A stretch of 64,000 nt of DNA from positions 2,418,001 to 2,482,000 of the forward strand of contig NC_009436.1 of the NCBI RefSeq assembly GCF_000016325.1. The letters are read 5' to 3'. Position numbers and translations under genes: made by a program. The notes under the pieces were generated by a model. The model was not told the DNA's origin, searched no databases, and saw nothing but the letters and a program-made list of their open reading frames with translations. Shown in pieces: positions 29,859 to 38,120 of this stretch (position 1 is the stretch's first letter; each line of letters begins with the position of its first letter). This DNA comes from Enterobacter sp. 638. Its GTDB lineage: Bacteria; Pseudomonadota; Gammaproteobacteria; Enterobacterales; Enterobacteriaceae.

Positions 29859-32363
29859 ATGGAATTCTTCAATTTAATCAAAGCAACTCAAAAATCAGGT
29901 AAGCCAGACGGCATTATCTGGTTCTCCGCAAAAACCGATTCCCGCGCCAGCCTCCTGCTTGATGTGGCTCTGGAGGATGCGGGAATTGAAACTGGTCGCG
30001 GTAATGACTACAACAAACCCGTTCGCACTGATTTCCCTGTGTTCAATGATTTACCCGAAGAAGGTGTATTAGATTTCGGATGGTGCACTCGCTACGAACT
30101 GGGCGAAGATGCTCGTACCTGGTATCCGAAAGCTAAGATCGCAAACGACAAAGCGGAGAATGAAAACTCTGTTACTTCCGCCGCCACGGATACAAATATA
30201 GAACCACCAGCCCCCGCCGTTGATACGACCGTACCAGTTGAAAACCGCAACCAGGGCGTTCGATTTGCCATTCACCTGATGAATGATAAATACCAGACCC
30301 ATATAAGCAAAGATCAGCAGGTTGCTGCCAGCGAACTGGTGCTTGAAGAAGGCAATACCTATCTGCACAACCTGCTTCTGGCCAGGACTGATGTTGCTGG
30401 CATTGCCGATCTTTCCATGCATGCCGAGTGGAAACTTGTTCAGGCGGTAAAAGCTGTGTTTTCGGAAGATGAGACGCACAGCCCTTCAGCAATTGCCGCG
30501 TTCATGAATGCATGGGTTGCAGCAGCCAGCGCTGGCGAACAGAGCCTACTGGTCGAAGACTGGCAGGGCACTATCCAAACTGCTGGCAATGAGGAAGTCG
30601 CTAATAACGATGGGCGCACTAATTCTGAACTGAACGAACGGGCTTTTTCCCACTCTCAACTTACTTTCGAGAAGCGTGTGTTCGGCACCTGGCTGTTTGG
30701 TCTCTTTGACGAATTAACGCCAGAGCAGTCGTCTGAAGCCTCGCGTATTGAGCTGGATATGGACGCGCATTACGCCCAGAACATCATGCTCGCGAGTCGT
30801 AACGTCCGCCAGCTCGCGCATGTTTTTCCTGAAACAATCGCAGACCTTTTTTCTGCCACTAAATCAGTCTGGCCTGTAAACGGTAAAACGCCGCTGTTAA
30901 ATGATGTCATTACCTTTTTCTCGGAGTGGATCGACACCCATTCGAGCGGGAAAGCATCCCGCGACGACGTGACAGCGAAATGGCATAAAAAATTCAAATC
31001 TTCGATGGTCAGAACCGACTCCGGCACGAATGCTGATGGCGGAGAAGTCACCGACCGCGGCGAAGGCGCACACCATACGCTGGATACTCTTGATCTGGAA
31101 ATCGCCTGCGCCCTGCTACCGATGGATTTCAACCATTTTGAGATCCCGACCAGCGTTCTTCGTCGTGCAAAAGAAATCGTAACCAAGAAAGAAGAGCCAT
31201 GGAAATCTTGGAGCGGAATTCTGCGTAATCAGCCTGGCGTGCTGGCGGTAAACCGCACAGCCATTTTCAATCTGGTGCGCGTGGCGCCGGAGAATATTCA
31301 CCTTACGCCTGCTGCTCATCTTGAGTTCGTTAACCGGACGATGACGGCTGAATTCAATGCCGCAGTGGATTTGCTGCCATTCCCCGAAGCAACGCCTACA
31401 CCAGTCATTAACGCCACTACGGAGATCGACAAAGCTCCGCGCAAATCCTTCTGTACCCATGAGGAGAATTTGCAGCGCGTACGTGAAGAAGGTGCTCGCC
31501 AGCGCGCCGAGGAAGCGGTAAAGCAACCGCAGGTCGCTAACCTCGGCGCCGGTGTGTTCTCCATCGAAGGCCTGATGAACGAAAAACCAACACAAACCGA
31601 TGACCGTTCATCGGTTAATGAGGAGACCACCAGCGATGTGCAGATGGAAAAAAATAACCTCGATGAAATCACTCACTCATCTCCGCTACCAGAGAGCCCG
31701 AAAGAAACTGGCGCAGGCGAAAGCGATTTTAATGTTGATCGCGCATCAACTGCCCTGAGTCCTGATGTTGGAGTGGATAACGCCAATGCCACCAGCACGC
31801 TTTATTCCCACCTGATGCTGGATCTGGAAACCATGGGTAACAAAGCGCTCGCACCAATCGTGAGCATTGGCGCGGTGTTCTTTGACCCAGCGACCGGAGA
31901 GACTGGCGGCGAGTTTTATCAGGTCATTAGTCTTGAGTCTTCAATGTATTTCGGGGCCAGACCTGATGCCGACACCATCCTCTGGTGGCTGAAGCAATCA
32001 CCTGAAGCGCGATCTGCAATTCTTGTCGATGATGCTGTTGGCTTTGTTGAAGCGCTTGAAAACTTCAATGGCTTTGTTGCCGATAATGCCGCCAACGATT
32101 CCGCAAGTGTACAGCTCTGGGGTAATGGCAGTTCTTTCGACTGCACAATCCTGGAGTCAGCGTTTGAACTTGCGGACACACCTTTCCCCATCAAGCACTG
32201 GAACTTCCGGGATGTACGAACAGTCGTTGCGCTGGGCAAGGCTGTCGGTCTCAATGCTCGTTACGAGATCCCTTTTGAGGGTGACCAGCATAACGCCCTT
32301 GATGATGCCCGCCATCAGGTCAAATACGTGTCTGCAATCTGGCAACGCCTGACATCAAACTGA
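29859..32363 (+). CDS. RecE N-domain protein fused to a DEDDh 3'-5' exonuclease
   Basis: The 834-residue protein follows E. coli exonuclease VIII (RecE) in its N-terminal half: LIKATQKSGKPDGIIWFSAK, then DFPVFNDLPEEGVLDF, and later GGEVTDRGEGAHHTLDTLDL. The C-terminal quarter is not the RecE PD-(D/E)XK nuclease. It is a DnaQ/RNase T-fold domain with LMLDLETMG (about residue 653), GNGSSFDCTIL and the H-x4-D element DQHNALDDARH (about residue 810), as in Rv2179c-type exoribonucleases. A Ser/Glu/Asp-rich linker joins them. It lies in the recombination region of the left operon, but no RecT/Bet partner is seen. Confidence 0.82.
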   Translation: MEFFNLIKATQKSGKPDGIIWFSAKTDSRASLLLDVALEDAGIETGRGNDYNKPVRTDFPVFNDLPEEGVLDFGWCTRYELGEDARTWYPKAKIANDKAENENSVTSAATDTNIEPPAPAVDTTVPVENRNQGVRFAIHLMNDKYQTHISKDQQVAASELVLEEGNTYLHNLLLARTDVAGIADLSMHAEWKLVQAVKAVFSEDETHSPSAIAAFMNAWVAAASAGEQSLLVEDWQGTIQTAGNEEVANNDGRTNSELNERAFSHSQLTFEKRVFGTWLFGLFDELTPEQSSEASRIELDMDAHYAQNIMLASRNVRQLAHVFPETIADLFSATKSVWPVNGKTPLLNDVITFFSEWIDTHSSGKASRDDVTAKWHKKFKSSMVRTDSGTNADGGEVTDRGEGAHHTLDTLDLEIACALLPMDFNHFEIPTSVLRRAKEIVTKKEEPWKSWSGILRNQPGVLAVNRTAIFNLVRVAPENIHLTPAAHLEFVNRTMTAEFNAAVDLLPFPEATPTPVINATTEIDKAPRKSFCTHEENLQRVREEGARQRAEEAVKQPQVANLGAGVFSIEGLMNEKPTQTDDRSSVNEETTSDVQMEKNNLDEITHSSPLPESPKETGAGESDFNVDRASTALSPDVGVDNANATSTLYSHLMLDLETMGNKALAPIVSIGAVFFDPATGETGGEFYQVISLESSMYFGARPDADTILWWLKQSPEARSAILVDDAVGFVEALENFNGFVADNAANDSASVQLWGNGSSFDCTILESAFELADTPFPIKHWNFRDVRTVVALGKAVGLNARYEIPFEGDQHNALDDARHQVKYVSAIWQRLTSN

Positions 32364-32425
32364 TTTTCTATTCTCTAAACCGAAATAGCCTGCCCGCTAT
32401 CATTTTGGGCAGGTCATCAAGAGTG

Positions 32426-32695
32426 ATGACTATGAGTGAACAAAGTCTGATACCTCTGCGGGACTGGAAAGCTCGCAGGTTGCACTTCCCTATAACAATG
32501 CCATGCCTGGTGAAACACGGAAAACTGGGATACATACAACCAAGGCCAATAAAAATTGGGAATCGTTGGTGTATTGATGAGCGTGCGATTTACATCGGGC
32601 CAGGTGCAACAGGGATGGAGCCAGAAATTCACAGTGATGACGATGAAATACTGCGGGAGATACTAAGCGATGTCGCCAAGGCCACGAAAAAATAA
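32426..32695 (+). CDS. xis: Excisionase
   Basis: The 89-residue protein, with LIPLRDWKARRLHF near the start and KIGNRWCIDERAIYIGPG in the middle, has the winged-helix look of lambdoid Xis proteins with an acidic tail. It sits just upstream of and overlaps int by 26 bp, the standard arrangement. It bends attP DNA and favours excision over integration. Confidence 0.78.
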   Translation: MTMSEQSLIPLRDWKARRLHFPITMPCLVKHGKLGYIQPRPIKIGNRWCIDERAIYIGPGATGMEPEIHSDDDEILREILSDVAKATKK

Positions 32696-33788
32696 TGTAT
32701 CCATTTCCGGGCTTTATGCCCGGTTCGACCGCCGCACTGCAAAGACCTATTACCAGTACAAAAATCCTTTAACAGGGAAGTTTCACGGGCTTGGAACGGA
32801 TAGAGATAAAGCTGAAAAAATTGCTTCAACAGCCAATCAAAGAATCGCGGCTGCAGAAGCTGAGCATTATTTACGGCAAATTGATGAATCTCCAAAAGCA
32901 ACTGCACAACGTGGAATTAGCCTGAAAGCATGGATAGAACGTTACCTGAAGATTCAGAAACAAAGTCTTGATGCTGGAGATCTATCTGTTAAACGGTATT
33001 CAGAAAAAAAACGCATGGCCGAGTTACTGTCTCGACGATTGGGATCGCGCCCAATGAAAAGCCTGGAGGTGAAGGATTTTGCCGTTTTACTCGATGAGTA
33101 TTTGGATGCAGGCCATGCCAGCAGCGCGCTTTGCAATCGCGTTGTCTGGGCGGATATTTTTACCGAAGCGCAGCATGCCGGAGAGGTTCCTCCTGGCTGG
33201 AATCCGCCGGGTTCAACTAAAAAACCAAGCGTAAAAGTTACACGGTCACGTTTATCATTGGACGAGTGGAAGTTAATCCTGGCGCAGATACCTCAGGATC
33301 GTTACTCCCATAAAGCGATGTTACTTGCCCTCGTTACTGGTCAGCGCCGAGAAGATATTGCCAACATGAAATTTTCAGACATCAAAGATGGCTACTTGCA
33401 TATTGAACAGAGCAAAACCGGTTCACGCATAGCACTACCGCTTAATCTTTGCTGTGAGGCTATCGGTCTCACGCTCGAAGATGTTATTCGAAGATGCCGA
33501 GATAGATTCATCAGCCCATTTCTCGTTCACGGAAAAAGAAACAACACAGCGAAACCAGTTAATCTCATATTGATGTCTAAAGAGTTTGCAACCGCCCGAG
33601 ACGCAGCAGGAATTAAACCACCAGCAGGAAAAACGCCAACAACATTTCATGAGCAACGTTCATTGTCGGAACGTCTTTACCGCGTCCAGGGGATCGATAC
33701 AAAAATTTTGTTGGGGCATAAAACACAGTCAACAACCGACAGGTATAACGATGATCGCGGCAAGGAATGGATCAAGCTGGCTATCTAA
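32670..33788 (+). CDS. int: Lambda-family tyrosine integrase
   Basis: The 372-residue protein has an N-terminal arm-binding domain (SGLYARFDRRTAKTYYQYKN), a SAM-like core-binding domain (about 80-175) and a catalytic domain with Arg226 (TGQRREDI), Lys249 (SKTGSR), His327 and Arg330 (FHEQRSL), His350 (LLGHKTQ) and nucleophile Tyr359. The end YNDDRGKEWIKLAI parallels lambda Int. The full catalytic set is present, so the prophage can probably excise. Confidence 0.93.
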   Translation: MSPRPRKNNVSISGLYARFDRRTAKTYYQYKNPLTGKFHGLGTDRDKAEKIASTANQRIAAAEAEHYLRQIDESPKATAQRGISLKAWIERYLKIQKQSLDAGDLSVKRYSEKKRMAELLSRRLGSRPMKSLEVKDFAVLLDEYLDAGHASSALCNRVVWADIFTEAQHAGEVPPGWNPPGSTKKPSVKVTRSRLSLDEWKLILAQIPQDRYSHKAMLLALVTGQRREDIANMKFSDIKDGYLHIEQSKTGSRIALPLNLCCEAIGLTLEDVIRRCRDRFISPFLVHGKRNNTAKPVNLILMSKEFATARDAAGIKPPAGKTPTTFHEQRSLSERLYRVQGIDTKILLGHKTQSTTDRYNDDRGKEWIKLAI

Positions 33789-33798
33789 ATTCAGAGGG

Positions 33799-33826
33799 CC
33801 ATGCTGGCACCCTGTGAGCAGCATGG
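33799..33826 (+). terminator. Hairpin after int
   Basis: CCATGCTG-12 bp-CAGCATGG followed by TTTAAT, 11 bp after the int stop. Confidence 0.6.
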
Positions 33827-33858
33827 TTTAATGACAGAGGTCATAAAAAAGGGAGGTA

Positions 33859-33891
33859 TTTTGGAGAAAAGTTTTGGAGAGGTTTTGGAGA
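33859..33891 (+). repeat. Three direct repeats TTTTGGAGA at the prophage end (candidate integrase arm sites)
   Basis: Copies at 33859-33867, 33872-33880 and 33883-33891 lie between int and the first chromosomal gene. Short direct repeats beside int are typical integrase arm-binding sites. The attachment core should lie in 33840-33958; it cannot be delimited because the other prophage end is outside the window. Confidence 0.5.
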
Positions 33892-33958
33892 AAAGAAAAA
33901 AGTTATATATTCCAAGCCGTTAAATCCACATACACCTTCTGAGTTCAGAGGCTTACAC

Positions 33959-35170
33959 ATGTCATGGCAACACTTCAAACAGGCATACCTGATTAAATTC
34001 TGGTCCCCTGTACCTGCAGTTATCGCTGCGGGGATCCTCTCTACCTATTATTTTGGTATCACCGGCACCTTTTGGGCGGTCACGGGCGAGTTCACCCGCT
34101 GGGGTGGACAGCTTTTACAACTTGGCGGGATCCACGCCGAAGAGTGGGGTTATTTTAAACTCATCCATCTGGACGGCACACCGCTCACGCGCATCGACGG
34201 AATGATGATTATCGGTATGTTCGGCGGTTGTTTTGCTGCCGCCCTGTGGGCCAATAACGTCAAACTGCGGATGCCCAAGAACCGTATCCGCATCGTACAG
34301 GCGATTGTGGGCGGGATTATCGCCGGGTTCGGCGCGCGTCTGGCGATGGGCTGCAACCTGGCGGCCTTCTTCACGGGCATTCCACAGTTTTCACTTCACG
34401 CCTGGTTTTTTGCTGTCGCGACCGCCATCGGCTCCTATTTTGGCGCACGCTTCACGCTGCTGCCGATATTTCGCATTCCGGTCAAAATGACCAAAGTCAG
34501 CGCAGCGTCACCGCTGACGCAAAAGCCCGCTCAGGCGCGACGCCGTTTCCGTCTTGGCATGTTGGTCTTTTTCGCCATGATCGCCTGGGCGCTGTGTACG
34601 GCGATGAATCAGCCGAAACTCGGGCTGGCCATGTTGTTCGGCGTAGGCTTTGGCTTGTTGATCGAACGGGCGCAGATCTGTTTTACTTCCGCGTTTCGTG
34701 ATATGTGGATCACGGGCCGCACGATGATGGCGAAAGCCATTATTGCCGGGATGGCCGTCAGTGCGATCGGTATTTTCAGCTATGTACAACTCGGCGTTGA
34801 GCCAAAAATCATGTGGGCTGGCCCAAATGCAGTCATTGGCGGCTTGCTGTTTGGCTTTGGTATCGTGCTGGCGGGTGGTTGTGAAACCGGCTGGATGTAC
34901 CGCGCCGTCGAAGGTCAGGTACATTACTGGTGGGTGGGACTTGGAAACGTCATCGGGTCAACGATTCTGGCGTATTACTGGGACGATCTGTCACCCGCAT
35001 TAGCCACCAGCTGGGACAAAGTGAATTTGCTGAGTACCTTTGGCCCATTGGGTGGATTGCTTGTGACATACGCCCTGCTATTGATCGCGTTCTTGCTGGT
35101 TATCGCGCAGGAGAAACGCTTTTTCCGTCGCGCAACGCGTCAATCTAAAACACAGGAGAATGCGGCATGA
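33959..35170 (+). CDS. yedE: Selenium/sulfur metabolism membrane protein YedE
   Basis: The 403-residue protein has about ten membrane spans and two half-repeats with the YeeE/YedE signature: GFGARLAMGCNLAAFFTG and GIVLAGGCETGWMYR, each with a conserved Cys in a Gly-rich turn. The family moves thiosulfate or related sulfur/selenium species, and YedE with YedF is linked to selenium metabolism. Its stop overlaps the yedF ATG. It is the first chromosomal gene beside the prophage. Confidence 0.9.
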   Translation: MSWQHFKQAYLIKFWSPVPAVIAAGILSTYYFGITGTFWAVTGEFTRWGGQLLQLGGIHAEEWGYFKLIHLDGTPLTRIDGMMIIGMFGGCFAAALWANNVKLRMPKNRIRIVQAIVGGIIAGFGARLAMGCNLAAFFTGIPQFSLHAWFFAVATAIGSYFGARFTLLPIFRIPVKMTKVSAASPLTQKPAQARRRFRLGMLVFFAMIAWALCTAMNQPKLGLAMLFGVGFGLLIERAQICFTSAFRDMWITGRTMMAKAIIAGMAVSAIGIFSYVQLGVEPKIMWAGPNAVIGGLLFGFGIVLAGGCETGWMYRAVEGQVHYWWVGLGNVIGSTILAYYWDDLSPALATSWDKVNLLSTFGPLGGLLVTYALLLIAFLLVIAQEKRFFRRATRQSKTQENAA

Positions 35171-35400
35171 AAGAGATCGTTCCCGATTATCGTCTGGATA
35201 TGGTGGGTGAACCCTGCCCTTATCCTGCCGTCGCCACGCTTGAAGCGCTGCCGCAGCTCAAGAAAGGGGAAATTCTGGAAGTGGTCAGCGATTGCCCACA
35301 ATCCATCAACAATATTCCGTTGGATGCGAAAAACCACGGATACACCGTCCTCGACATTCAGCAAGACGGCCCCACCATTCGGTATTTGATTCAGAAATAA
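35167..35400 (+). CDS. yedF: TusA-family sulfurtransferase-like protein YedF
   Basis: The 77-residue protein has the TusA CPxP motif (GEPCPYP, Cys17) and the typical KKGEILEVVSDCPQSINNIP core. TusA-type proteins relay persulfide sulfur; YedF is thought to work with YedE on selenium or sulfur. It is translationally coupled to yedE. Confidence 0.9.
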   Translation: MKEIVPDYRLDMVGEPCPYPAVATLEALPQLKKGEILEVVSDCPQSINNIPLDAKNHGYTVLDIQQDGPTIRYLIQK

Positions 35401-35406
35401 CGCTCC

Positions 35407-35435
35407 AGACAACGCCCTCGCTCGGGGCGTTGTCT
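35407..35435 (+). terminator. Hairpin after yedF
   Basis: AGACAACGCC-7 bp-GGGGCGTTGTCT followed by a pyrimidine-rich tract. Confidence 0.6.
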
Positions 35436-35539
35436 CCCCTCCTCTTTGCGGCTAAAAAACAATCAACACATTGCGTTAGCTCTCATTTTCTTTTGATACG
35501 TGGGAATACTGTATCCTTAATTTCCATGAGGATATTCTA

Positions 35540-35854
35540 ATGAAAAAATTACTGATTTGTTGTCTGTTCGGCAATACCGCGCAGTCTCTGGCAAAAAAAA
35601 TGCAGCATTCTGCCGATGAACAAGGCATTAAAATTCTGGTAAGTGCCGTCGGTCTGGATAATTTCGCGAGCGTCGCCCCGGCATTTGACGCCTATTTGGT
35701 CGCACCCCATATTCAGTACAAACTGGAAGATTTGAGGAAAGAAATTGGTGAAGGACTGCCCATTACGGTGATAGAAAGCTATCCGTTTGCGTCACTGGAT
35801 GGGGAAAAGGTGTTGGCATTCGCACTTGAAAATATGCCCGAACTGGCGCAGTAA
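35540..35854 (+). CDS. Orphan PTS IIB-like protein (lactose/cellobiose type)
   Basis: The 104-residue protein begins MKKLLICCLFGNTAQSLAKK; Cys7/Cys8 precede a P-loop like that of cellobiose-type IIB domains, whose Cys is the phosphorylated residue. GAGGATATTCT precedes the ATG. No EIIA or EIIC gene is adjacent, so it may act with remote subunits or as a regulator. Confidence 0.7.
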   Translation: MKKLLICCLFGNTAQSLAKKMQHSADEQGIKILVSAVGLDNFASVAPAFDAYLVAPHIQYKLEDLRKEIGEGLPITVIESYPFASLDGEKVLAFALENMPELAQ

Positions 35855-35906
35855 CAGGCTAGAAACGCGCAGAGAAAACAGGCCGCCGTGTGACCCGTTT
35901 TCTCTG

Positions 35907-36407
35907 TTAATGCACCTCATACAGGATGAAATGCATCTCTAAATCATCATCCAGTAAAATGTGTTCATCAAAATTACCCTGACTCACTGAGCCAACAGCA
36001 GATCGCCAGAATTGCAGCGCAGCGGTGTTTTCGAGCATCACTCGTGTTTGCCAAAGCCCGGGACGACGTTGCACTGCATGGCGAAACGCCTCTTTGCCCA
36101 CCCCCATCCCTTTGAATTTACGCAGGATGAAAAACTGGTCGATATCATAACGCTCAACGTTATGCGGATAGCGTCGTAGTAAACAGAAACCCGCCAGTTC
36201 GTCCCCGTGATAAATCAGAAACGGCCAGTGGTCTTCACGCTCCCAGTGCGGGTCCAGCAACGACGCGTTATAGCCGTATTGTCCGTCACTTCCGCACGGC
36301 CACTTGCCATATTCCGCGAGATCGTAAACGTAATAACGAAAAAGGTTTTCGACAATGTGTCGATGTTGCGCCGCCGATCGCAGACTCACGGTGTTGTCCG
36401 CAGACAT
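35907..36407 (-). CDS. GNAT-family N-acetyltransferase
   Basis: The 166-residue protein has the GNAT core: FLIYHGDELAGFCLL (beta-4) and motif A FFILRKFKGMGVGKEAF with the acetyl-CoA pyrophosphate loop GMGVG, then MLENTAALQFWRSAVG (motif B). The substrate cannot be told. It stands alone, convergent with the IIB-like gene. Confidence 0.85.
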   Translation of the reverse strand: MSADNTVSLRSAAQHRHIVENLFRYYVYDLAEYGKWPCGSDGQYGYNASLLDPHWEREDHWPFLIYHGDELAGFCLLRRYPHNVERYDIDQFFILRKFKGMGVGKEAFRHAVQRRPGLWQTRVMLENTAALQFWRSAVGSVSQGNFDEHILLDDDLEMHFILYEVH

Positions 36408-36443
36408 TTTGCACTCCCTTACAGAAAATGATTCGAATCATGG

Positions 36444-36971
36444 CTATTTCGCCGGTCTGTTCCACGGCATTTTTGACAGTAACATTGCCATGCCACACCA
36501 GCCACTGACTCCGGCAAAAAGTAAACCTGCACCGACAAAACCTGACAGTAAAAACAGCCCGCTATTCACGGTGTACCCCAGAACAACGCCTGTAAGAATA
36601 AGTGCGCCCGCCACAATCTGAACTTGTCTCATGATCGGCAATGGTTGCTTTTTGTCTTCATTCGTGGGGAATTGAGCGCTCTTCCACGCATTGATCCCAC
36701 CCGTCATCAGTAAAACCGGCGCGGGGCTGGCTGCGTTGATAAGCGTAATGGCATTTTGGGCGGTACGCATCCCGGACTGACAATGAAAAATGACAGTCTG
36801 TTGCTCTACGCCATCCACTGTTTTACCTGCCGCGATGTCGGAAAGAGGCACCGAACGCGCGTTCGGTATGTGCTCGCGCAGGTATTCAGCGCGGTCTCGA
36901 ATATCAATGAGCACGGCCCCTTGTTCAATGCGTTTTTTCGCTTCGAGCGGTGATACGGATTCTGGGATCAT
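36444..36971 (-). CDS. ygaP: Membrane rhodanese YgaP
   Basis: The 175-residue protein has a rhodanese domain (LIDIRDRAEYLREHIPNA; active loop CQSGMRT with Cys64) and two C-terminal membrane spans (VQIVAGALILTGVVLGYTV and LFLLSGFVGAGLLFAGVSG), as in E. coli YgaP. It transfers sulfane sulfur at the inner membrane. Its ATG overlaps the ygaV stop, so the two form one operon. Confidence 0.92.
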   Translation of the reverse strand: MIPESVSPLEAKKRIEQGAVLIDIRDRAEYLREHIPNARSVPLSDIAAGKTVDGVEQQTVIFHCQSGMRTAQNAITLINAASPAPVLLMTGGINAWKSAQFPTNEDKKQPLPIMRQVQIVAGALILTGVVLGYTVNSGLFLLSGFVGAGLLFAGVSGWCGMAMLLSKMPWNRPAK

Positions 36972-37285
36972 TTGAGGTCCTCCGGGCAGAAAATGTCTTT
37001 TAAGGTGGAGATGACCTTTTTAACAGCCAGGTCTTTGATGAAATAGTTCACGCGTTGCGCCACCCTCTCCGACTCAATCAAGCCATCGTCTTTCATTTTT
37101 GCCAGGTGCTGTGAGGTTGCAGAGGGCGTTAAGCCGGTTAATTGCGCCAACTCCCCTGACGAAGTGCCGGGTCTGTCAATGAGAATGCAGAGGATCAAAA
37201 GCCGCCTGCTGTTACTCATCGACTTGAGCAGTTTTGTTGCCAGCGAGGCGCTTTCCTGTAATTGATGCAGTTGAGTATCTTTCAT
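36968..37285 (-). CDS. ygaV: ArsR-family sulfur-responsive repressor YgaV
   Basis: The 105-residue protein has the ArsR winged helix (GELAQLTGLTPSATSQHLAKMKDDGLI). Cysteines in LLILCIL and in the C-terminal IFCP match the two positions present in E. coli YgaV, which responds to sulfide/polysulfide and autoregulates. A palindrome lies just upstream of its start. Confidence 0.88.
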   Translation of the reverse strand: MKDTQLHQLQESASLATKLLKSMSNSRRLLILCILIDRPGTSSGELAQLTGLTPSATSQHLAKMKDDGLIESERVAQRVNYFIKDLAVKKVISTLKDIFCPEDLK

Positions 37286-37292
37286 TTGCAAC

Positions 37293-37308
37293 TTTAGAAT
37301 TGTCTAAA
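37293..37308. promoter_or_regulatory. Probable YgaV operator
   Basis: TTTAGAATTGTCTAAA, a 6-bp-arm palindrome 7 bp upstream of the ygaV start; a further TTTAGAAAAC follows. Autoregulation is inferred from the family. Confidence 0.55.
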
Positions 37309-37441
37309 TTTAGAAAACACTAAATCAAATGGCACTCTTGCGCAATCAAAAGATCTCGATAGCTGAACGTCTGCTTCGTGCGAGAACGGACGTTGGTGAT
37401 TGATCAAATGCACTGCACAGAAAATCCCTTACTCAGAAAAT

Positions 37442-37990
37442 TCAATCTTTACTGGCGTCATGATTGATTAAACGCGCGCGGCAGACATCCAAAATTTCAT
37501 CGGCCAGCGCGGAATTATCCGGGCAGGCACGAGACAGCACCAGGGCGCCAACAAGATGCGCGATGGTATCTATCAGGTCAGCGCGCGAACCCTTTTCAGT
37601 CCCTAAAACGGCGAGTTGGCGTTCAATTCCGGCTGCAAATGTCTCCTTGATTGACTCCGATTGACGCGCTGCATCAGTACCCAGAGCCGACATCACACAG
37701 CCAGTCCCCTTATCATCACGATGTTGTCGGGAGAGATAATATTCAATGAAGTTTTCCCGGTTAACACCCTCTGTTTGTTCTGCGGAGCGCGTAAAACCGC
37801 AGCTCATTGCTTCAGCCAGCAAATCAGCCTTGGAACCAAAGTGCTTGTAGAAGCCGCCATGAGTTAACCCTGCCTCTGACATCAGTTCTGCTATCCCGAT
37901 GCCATCGTAACCGCGCTCACGGAAAAGTTCTGAGGCCGTTTCAACGACTCGCATCCTGTTCTCGCGAACCTGCTCTTTTGACACTTTCAT
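37442..37990 (-). CDS. TetR-family repressor of the adjacent redox cluster
   Basis: The 182-residue protein has a TetR HTH (FRERGYDGIGIAELMSEAGLTHGGFYKHFGSKADLLAEA) and a C-terminal domain with GCVMSALGTDAARQ and CPDNSALADEILDVCR, like repressors that sense electrophiles or quinones. It is divergent from an Old Yellow Enzyme gene, with a perfect inverted repeat between them, so it probably controls both. Confidence 0.88.
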   Translation of the reverse strand: MKVSKEQVRENRMRVVETASELFRERGYDGIGIAELMSEAGLTHGGFYKHFGSKADLLAEAMSCGFTRSAEQTEGVNRENFIEYYLSRQHRDDKGTGCVMSALGTDAARQSESIKETFAAGIERQLAVLGTEKGSRADLIDTIAHLVGALVLSRACPDNSALADEILDVCRARLINHDASKD

Positions 37991-38018
37991 GTTTTTACCC
38001 TCTCAAAACAGAGCCTGA

Positions 38019-38078
38019 TTATACATTGATGATGATCATAATCAAACCAGTTGACTTTAATGATTATGATCATCATCA
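38019..38078. promoter_or_regulatory. Divergent tetR/OYE promoter with perfect 17-bp inverted repeats
   Basis: GATGATGATCATAATCA (38029-38045) and its exact reverse complement (38062-38078). The tetR promoter TTGATT-16 bp-TATAAT (38041-38046, 38019-38024) has the first copy in its spacer; TTGACT at 38052-38057 may be the -35 of the forward promoter, with the second copy downstream. Confidence 0.75.
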
Positions 38079-38120
38079 TTAATTCATCATCCCGACCCAC
38101 CCTTTAGCAGGCGAATAAAT

